Of a DNA stretch of 64,000 nucleotides, positions 60,374 through 64,000 are shown piece by piece; position 1 is the stretch's first letter, and every line of letters begins with the position of its first letter. The translations under genes were made by a program, and so were the position numbers. A model generated the notes under the pieces. That model was not told the origin of the DNA and searched no databases. It saw nothing but the letters and a program-made list of their open reading frames with translations. The stretch comes from Gaiellasilicea sp963806955. GTDB taxonomy: Bacteria; Actinomycetota; Thermoleophilia; Gaiellales; Gaiellaceae. The DNA lies in the NCBI GenBank assembly GCA_963806955.1, contig CAWDZG010000002.1, positions 1,116,001 through 1,180,000 of the forward strand. Direction: 5' to 3'.

Positions 60374-63300
60374 ATGCGATTGAGACTGCTGTTGTCGATG
60401 CTCGCGGCCGGGCTGCTCGCCCTGCCTGCGGGCGCCACCGCGGCAGGCGTCCTCGAGGACGCCGACAGCCGCACGGGCACGGTCGCGCCGACCCAGGCGC
60501 AGAAGGATGCCGCTGCCGATCTCGGCGCGAACGCGCGCTGGAACGACCTCGGGACGCCTGCGTCCCTGCTCAAGCCCGGCGGCTATCTCGCCACCGGCGT
60601 CGCCGGTGACGACGCGGTCGCCGTGGCACGCACCTTCCTCGACGCGAACGCGAGCCTGTTCCGCCTGCCGGCGGGCGGGGCCGCGAAGCTCGAGCTCTGG
60701 AACGACGCGAAGCTCGGCGGCAGCGACGGCCACGCGGTCGTCTTCCGCCAGCAGTTCGGCGACCTCCCCGCCTCCGAGGGCGGCATGGTCGTCGTCGGCG
60801 TCGTCGGAGACAAGGTCGCCTACGCGTCCTCGTCGCTGACCGGCGACGGGGCCCTCGCCGCGCAGCCGACGCTGGGCGCGACGGAAGCCTGGGTCAAGGC
60901 CGCGGCCGACGTCGGCAAGACGATCTCCCTCGTCGAGCTGAAGGACGTCGCGAAGGGCGCCGAATGGACGACCTTCACGGTCGACGGCTTCGCCCAGGTC
61001 CAGCGCGCCCGCCTCGTCGCGGTGCCGACGCCGTCGAACGGCGTCCGCCCCGCGTGGGAGACGCTCGTCGTCGACATCTCCGGCGGCTCGACGCTGGCGT
61101 ATCAGAGCTTCGTCGACGCCGCGAGCGGCGCGGTCCTGCTCCGCAAGGACATCGCCGAGCAGTCGCACTCCTCGGTCGAGGTCTTCACCGGCACGGTCCC
61201 GCCGCAGGACGCGGCGTGCGCGCCGGACAACGGCCCGTGGACCGTCGCAGCCGGCGAGAGCGTCGGCTCGGTCGTCGTCGCCGTCGAGGCGACGCTGACC
61301 GCGAACGACTCGGTCATCCACCTCGTCCGTGACGGCGAGGTCGTCGCGAGCCAGGACACGGCCGCGAGCCCCGAGGCTCTCACCTACGACCCGAGCGACT
61401 CGGGCGAGGGCACCTACCACGTCCGCGTCTGCGACTTCTCTGACGGCGAGGGCTGGGCCGCCCCGGCGACGTACACGGGCGAGATCGTCTTCGCCCCAGT
61501 GGGCACGTCTGCGACCAACTACCCGCCGAAGTGGAAGGTCTTCCCGGCCAACCCGCTGCTCGGCGGCGACGCCTATCCGTGGAACTACCCGAGCACGGAC
61601 AGCCGCGAGCTCTGGTGCTGGGAGTCGAGCGTCGGCACGCCGCCCGTCTCGATCCCCGGCTGCGACCGCGAGGTCGCGAACTCCGCCTCCCGCGCGCCGT
61701 GGGACTACAGCGTGCGCACCAACACGCCCACGTTCACCACGGTCGGCAACAACGCCCAGGCCTCGGAGGGCTGGACGAACTTCCGTGCGCCCGGCCCGAC
61801 CGGCTACCGCCCGGTCAGCCCGTCGCGGGAGTACGCCTCTCCCTGGAAGAACGCGTGGTACGAGAGCAAGTGCTTCACGCCCTTCGTCCCGGGTGAGAGC
61901 CACGACGTCTCGGCGGCGACCACGAACCTGTTCGTGATGCACAACCGGATGCACGACTGGACGTACCACCTCGGCCTGACCGAGCGCACGTGGAACGCCC
62001 AGGACTCGAACTTCGGCACGGGCGGGACCGCCGAGGGCGATCCCGTGCTCGGCAACGCCCAGGCGGGCGCGCTCGCCGGCGGTGCCCCGGCCTACAACGG
62101 CCGCGACAACGCCAACATGACGCCCCTGCCCGACGGCGTGGCGCCGATCACGAACATGTACCTCTGGCAGCCGCTCGCCGGCGCCTTCTACGCCCCGTGC
62201 GTGGACGGCGACTACGACATGGCGATCATCGGCCACGAGTACGGCCACATGGTCGAGAACCGGATGATCGGCAAGGGCGGCACCCGCGGCGGCCACCACG
62301 CCGGCGCCATGGGCGAGAGCTCCGGCGACCTGATGGCGATGGAGTACCTGAACGAGAACGGCTTCGTGCCCGTCTCCGGCGAGAACCGCTTCGCCGTCGG
62401 CGCGTACGCGACCGGCAACAAGCAGCGGGGCATCCGCAACTTCGGGATGAACGACAGCCCGCTCAACTTCGCCGACATGGGCTACGACCTCACCGGCCCG
62501 CAGGTGCACGCGGACGGCGAGATCTGGTCGGCGACGAACTTCGACATCCGGCAGGCGCTCGTCGCCAAGTACGGCGAGGGTGACGCCCAGGCGCAGCGCG
62601 ACTGCGCCGAGGGCAAGCTGCCGGCCGACCGGTGCCCGGGCAACCGCCGCTGGGTGCAGATCATGTTCGACGCCTATCTGCTGATGCCGACCGCGCCGTC
62701 GATGCTCGACGCGCGGGACGCGTACCTCGCCGCCGACCAGATGCGCTTCGGCGGTGCCAACCAGGACGAGCTCTGGCTCGCCTTCGCGAAGCGCGGCTTC
62801 GGCGCGGCGGCGGCCAGCTCGAACACCGGCACCGACACGGACAGCGACCCGACGCCGGACTACTCGTCGCCGCGGCACGCGAACGCGAACGTGACGTTCG
62901 TCGTGCAGAACGAGAAGCGTGAAGCGGTGCCGGCCCGGATCTACGTCGGCCGCTACGAGGCCCGCGTCTCGCCGGTGGCCGACACGAACCCGGCCACGAC
63001 GGGGCCGAACCTCGACGAGACGGCGCAGTTCGCGCCCGGCACGTACGAGCTCGTCCTCAACGCGCCCGGCTACGGCCACCTCCGCGTGACGCGGACGTTC
63101 GCGGCGGGTCAGACCGTCACGGCGACGCTGCGGATGCGGTCGAACTGGGCGTCGATGACCAAGGGCGCCACCGCCGTCGGCGACGGTGTCCGCCACGACG
63201 ACCTGATCGACGACACCGAGAGCACGAACTGGGAGCGGACGGCGGCACAGCCGGATGTCCGCAACAGCCAGGTGACCGTCAACCTGAGCGGCACCGTGCA

Positions 63301-63754
63301 GACGGTCCGCCGCGTGCAGGTCAGCGCGATGCTGCTGCCGGGCCAGAACCGCTTCACGGCCCTGCGCCAGTTCGAGCTCCAGACCTGCCTCGAGGACGTG
63401 GCGAACCGGAACTGCTCGCTGCCCTCGGGCTGGACGACCCAGCTGAAGAGCCAGCCGGACGCGTTCCCCGGTGTCTCGCCGCGGCCCGCGTCGCCCGACC
63501 TGATCCTCCGCAGCTTCACGCTGCCGGCGGCGGTGAAGGCGACGCACGTCCGGATCGTCGTGCTCACGAACCAGTGCACGGGCAACGACGCCTTCCAGGG
63601 CGAGCAGGACAACGACCCGGCGAACGGCACCGACTGCCGTGAGGGGTCGCCCGGAACCGGGTCGGTGATCACGCTGATCGGCGACCTGCCGCAGGTGCTC
63701 GCACCGCGGGACAACGAGGTCCGCATCGCCGAGCTGCAGGTGTTCTCCTCATGA
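60374..63754 (+). CDS. Secreted M36 (fungalysin) metallopeptidase
   Basis: 1126 residues from ATG 60374. Signal peptide LRLLLSMLAAGLLALPAGAT; FTP-like propeptide (about residues 40-270, VVFRQQFGDLPASEGGMVVV); a PPC-like beta domain (about 280-370); catalytic domain with zinc motif MAIIGHEYGHMVENRMIG and third ligand in GAMGESSGDLMAMEYLNENG, plus IWSATNFDIRQALVAKYGEG; then carboxypeptidase-regulatory-like and C-terminal beta domains with paired Cys. Degrades extracellular protein. Larger than fungal M36 enzymes because of the added domains. ATGA overlap with the next gene. Confidence 0.94.
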   Translation: MRLRLLLSMLAAGLLALPAGATAAGVLEDADSRTGTVAPTQAQKDAAADLGANARWNDLGTPASLLKPGGYLATGVAGDDAVAVARTFLDANASLFRLPAGGAAKLELWNDAKLGGSDGHAVVFRQQFGDLPASEGGMVVVGVVGDKVAYASSSLTGDGALAAQPTLGATEAWVKAAADVGKTISLVELKDVAKGAEWTTFTVDGFAQVQRARLVAVPTPSNGVRPAWETLVVDISGGSTLAYQSFVDAASGAVLLRKDIAEQSHSSVEVFTGTVPPQDAACAPDNGPWTVAAGESVGSVVVAVEATLTANDSVIHLVRDGEVVASQDTAASPEALTYDPSDSGEGTYHVRVCDFSDGEGWAAPATYTGEIVFAPVGTSATNYPPKWKVFPANPLLGGDAYPWNYPSTDSRELWCWESSVGTPPVSIPGCDREVANSASRAPWDYSVRTNTPTFTTVGNNAQASEGWTNFRAPGPTGYRPVSPSREYASPWKNAWYESKCFTPFVPGESHDVSAATTNLFVMHNRMHDWTYHLGLTERTWNAQDSNFGTGGTAEGDPVLGNAQAGALAGGAPAYNGRDNANMTPLPDGVAPITNMYLWQPLAGAFYAPCVDGDYDMAIIGHEYGHMVENRMIGKGGTRGGHHAGAMGESSGDLMAMEYLNENGFVPVSGENRFAVGAYATGNKQRGIRNFGMNDSPLNFADMGYDLTGPQVHADGEIWSATNFDIRQALVAKYGEGDAQAQRDCAEGKLPADRCPGNRRWVQIMFDAYLLMPTAPSMLDARDAYLAADQMRFGGANQDELWLAFAKRGFGAAAASSNTGTDTDSDPTPDYSSPRHANANVTFVVQNEKREAVPARIYVGRYEARVSPVADTNPATTGPNLDETAQFAPGTYELVLNAPGYGHLRVTRTFAAGQTVTATLRMRSNWASMTKGATAVGDGVRHDDLIDDTESTNWERTAAQPDVRNSQVTVNLSGTVQTVRRVQVSAMLLPGQNRFTALRQFELQTCLEDVANRNCSLPSGWTTQLKSQPDAFPGVSPRPASPDLILRSFTLPAAVKATHVRIVVLTNQCTGNDAFQGEQDNDPANGTDCREGSPGTGSVITLIGDLPQVLAPRDNEVRIAELQVFSS

Positions 63755-64000
63755 GGCGCCTGACAGCAGCAGCCACCGTCCTCGCCGCCTCGCTCGCACT
63801 CGCGGGCGGGGCGGCGGGCCACGAGGCCGACCACGTCGGCGCCGCTCGTGAAGGCGAACGCGCCGATCGCGACCGGCCTGAACGCCGGCGGGCCCGGGGC
63901 GAAGTGGAAGCTCGTGACGACGTTCCCGACCGGGAACCCGCACACGGACCTCGACTTCTTCACGTGGGGCGGCGAGACGTACGCGTCCGTCGGCACGCTC
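63751..64000 (+). CDS. Secreted protein (LVIVD-repeat-like), partial and frameshifted
   Basis: Signal peptide RRLTAAATVLAASLALAGGA followed by GHEADHVGA; one extra base near 63840 leads to APLVKANAPIATGLNAGGPG, KWKLVTTFPTGNPHTDLDFF, TWGGETYASVGTL at the window edge. The GGPGAKWKL...HTDLDFF pattern resembles the start of LVIVD beta-propeller proteins. Translationally coupled to the M36 peptidase, so both are exported together. Confidence 0.65.
   Translation, partial: MRRLTAAATVLAASLALAGGAAGHEADHVGAAREGERADRDRPERRRARGEVEARDDVPDREPAHGPRLLHVGRRDVRVRRHA

Noticed and set aside
60293..63547. Very long open frame on the reverse strand opposite the M36 peptidase
   Set aside because: It is an Arg/Val/Asp-rich low-complexity reading typical of the complement of high-GC genes; the forward frame has a signal peptide, zinc motif and conserved domains.

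Overview
The window is about 64 kb of very GC-rich, gene-dense bacterial chromosome. Gene content (F420-dependent oxidoreductase, acVLRF1-type release factor, MqnA/MqnD-family protein, YdcZ transporters, class III cyclase, CIRCE-controlled groESL, menaquinone-type respiration hints, many GTG/TTG starts and 4-bp gene overlaps) points to Actinomycetota, most likely the class Thermoleophilia (Gaiellales/Solirubrobacterales-like). That placement is inference from gene content, not from a marker search.

Layout. 1-5 kb: end of an ABC permease, an M20 amidohydrolase, an Erm-like rRNA methyltransferase, a small exporter and an F420-dependent oxidoreductase. 4.4-9.7 kb: a broken methyltransferase, arginase, tRNA-Phe, a GAF sensor kinase, fumarase and a small secreted protein that seems to start at ATT. 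9.7-15.4 kb: a pyruvate dehydrogenase block (E1 alpha, E1 beta, E2) with both lipoate genes lipB and lipA, split by a cupin. 15.4-21.9 kb: LURP-one protein, MFS exporter, a nonapeptide-repeat membrane protein, zinc-ribbon protein, adenylate cyclase overlapping a degenerate thioredoxin-reductase-like protein, ASCH and NUDIX proteins. 21.9-25.7 kb: CIRCE-groES-groEL, then a small AT-richer accessory island (two unknown small genes and hicBA) bracketed by inverted copies of a new-looking terminator-linked repeat. 25.7-34.9 kb: molybdenum oxidoreductase, YgfZ, tRNA-Arg(GCG), DUF421, DtxR regulator, MqnA/D-like protein, thiolase, aldehyde dehydrogenase, MFS. 34.9-43.3 kb: purine breakdown. A leftward operon (8-oxoguanine/guanine-type deaminase, uraH, uraD, puuD, DUF3830) diverges from a rightward three-subunit xanthine dehydrogenase, with an allantoate-amidohydrolase-like gene alongside. 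43.3-50.5 kb: GAF sensor kinase, enoyl-CoA hydratases including paaG, acyl-CoA dehydrogenase, and a 71-codon gene for a SelW-like selenoprotein whose in-frame UGA sits at the CxxU redox site. 50.5-57.2 kb: mutS2, MOSC protein, ppa-proA-proB, a dioxygenase-fold lipoprotein. 57.2-64 kb: paaABCD under a divergent TetR repressor with a PaaR-type operator, then a large secreted M36 metallopeptidase and the start of another secreted protein.

About 25 single-base frame breaks occur in otherwise well-conserved genes, including lipB and the E2 gene, which are unlikely to be lost. Most look like uncorrected sequencing or assembly indels (mainly one extra base) rather than true pseudogenes; they are noted gene by gene. 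The most striking observations are the selenoprotein, the terminator-linked repeat family, the twin hairpins inside the paa operon, and the GSILSVGS-repeat protein.
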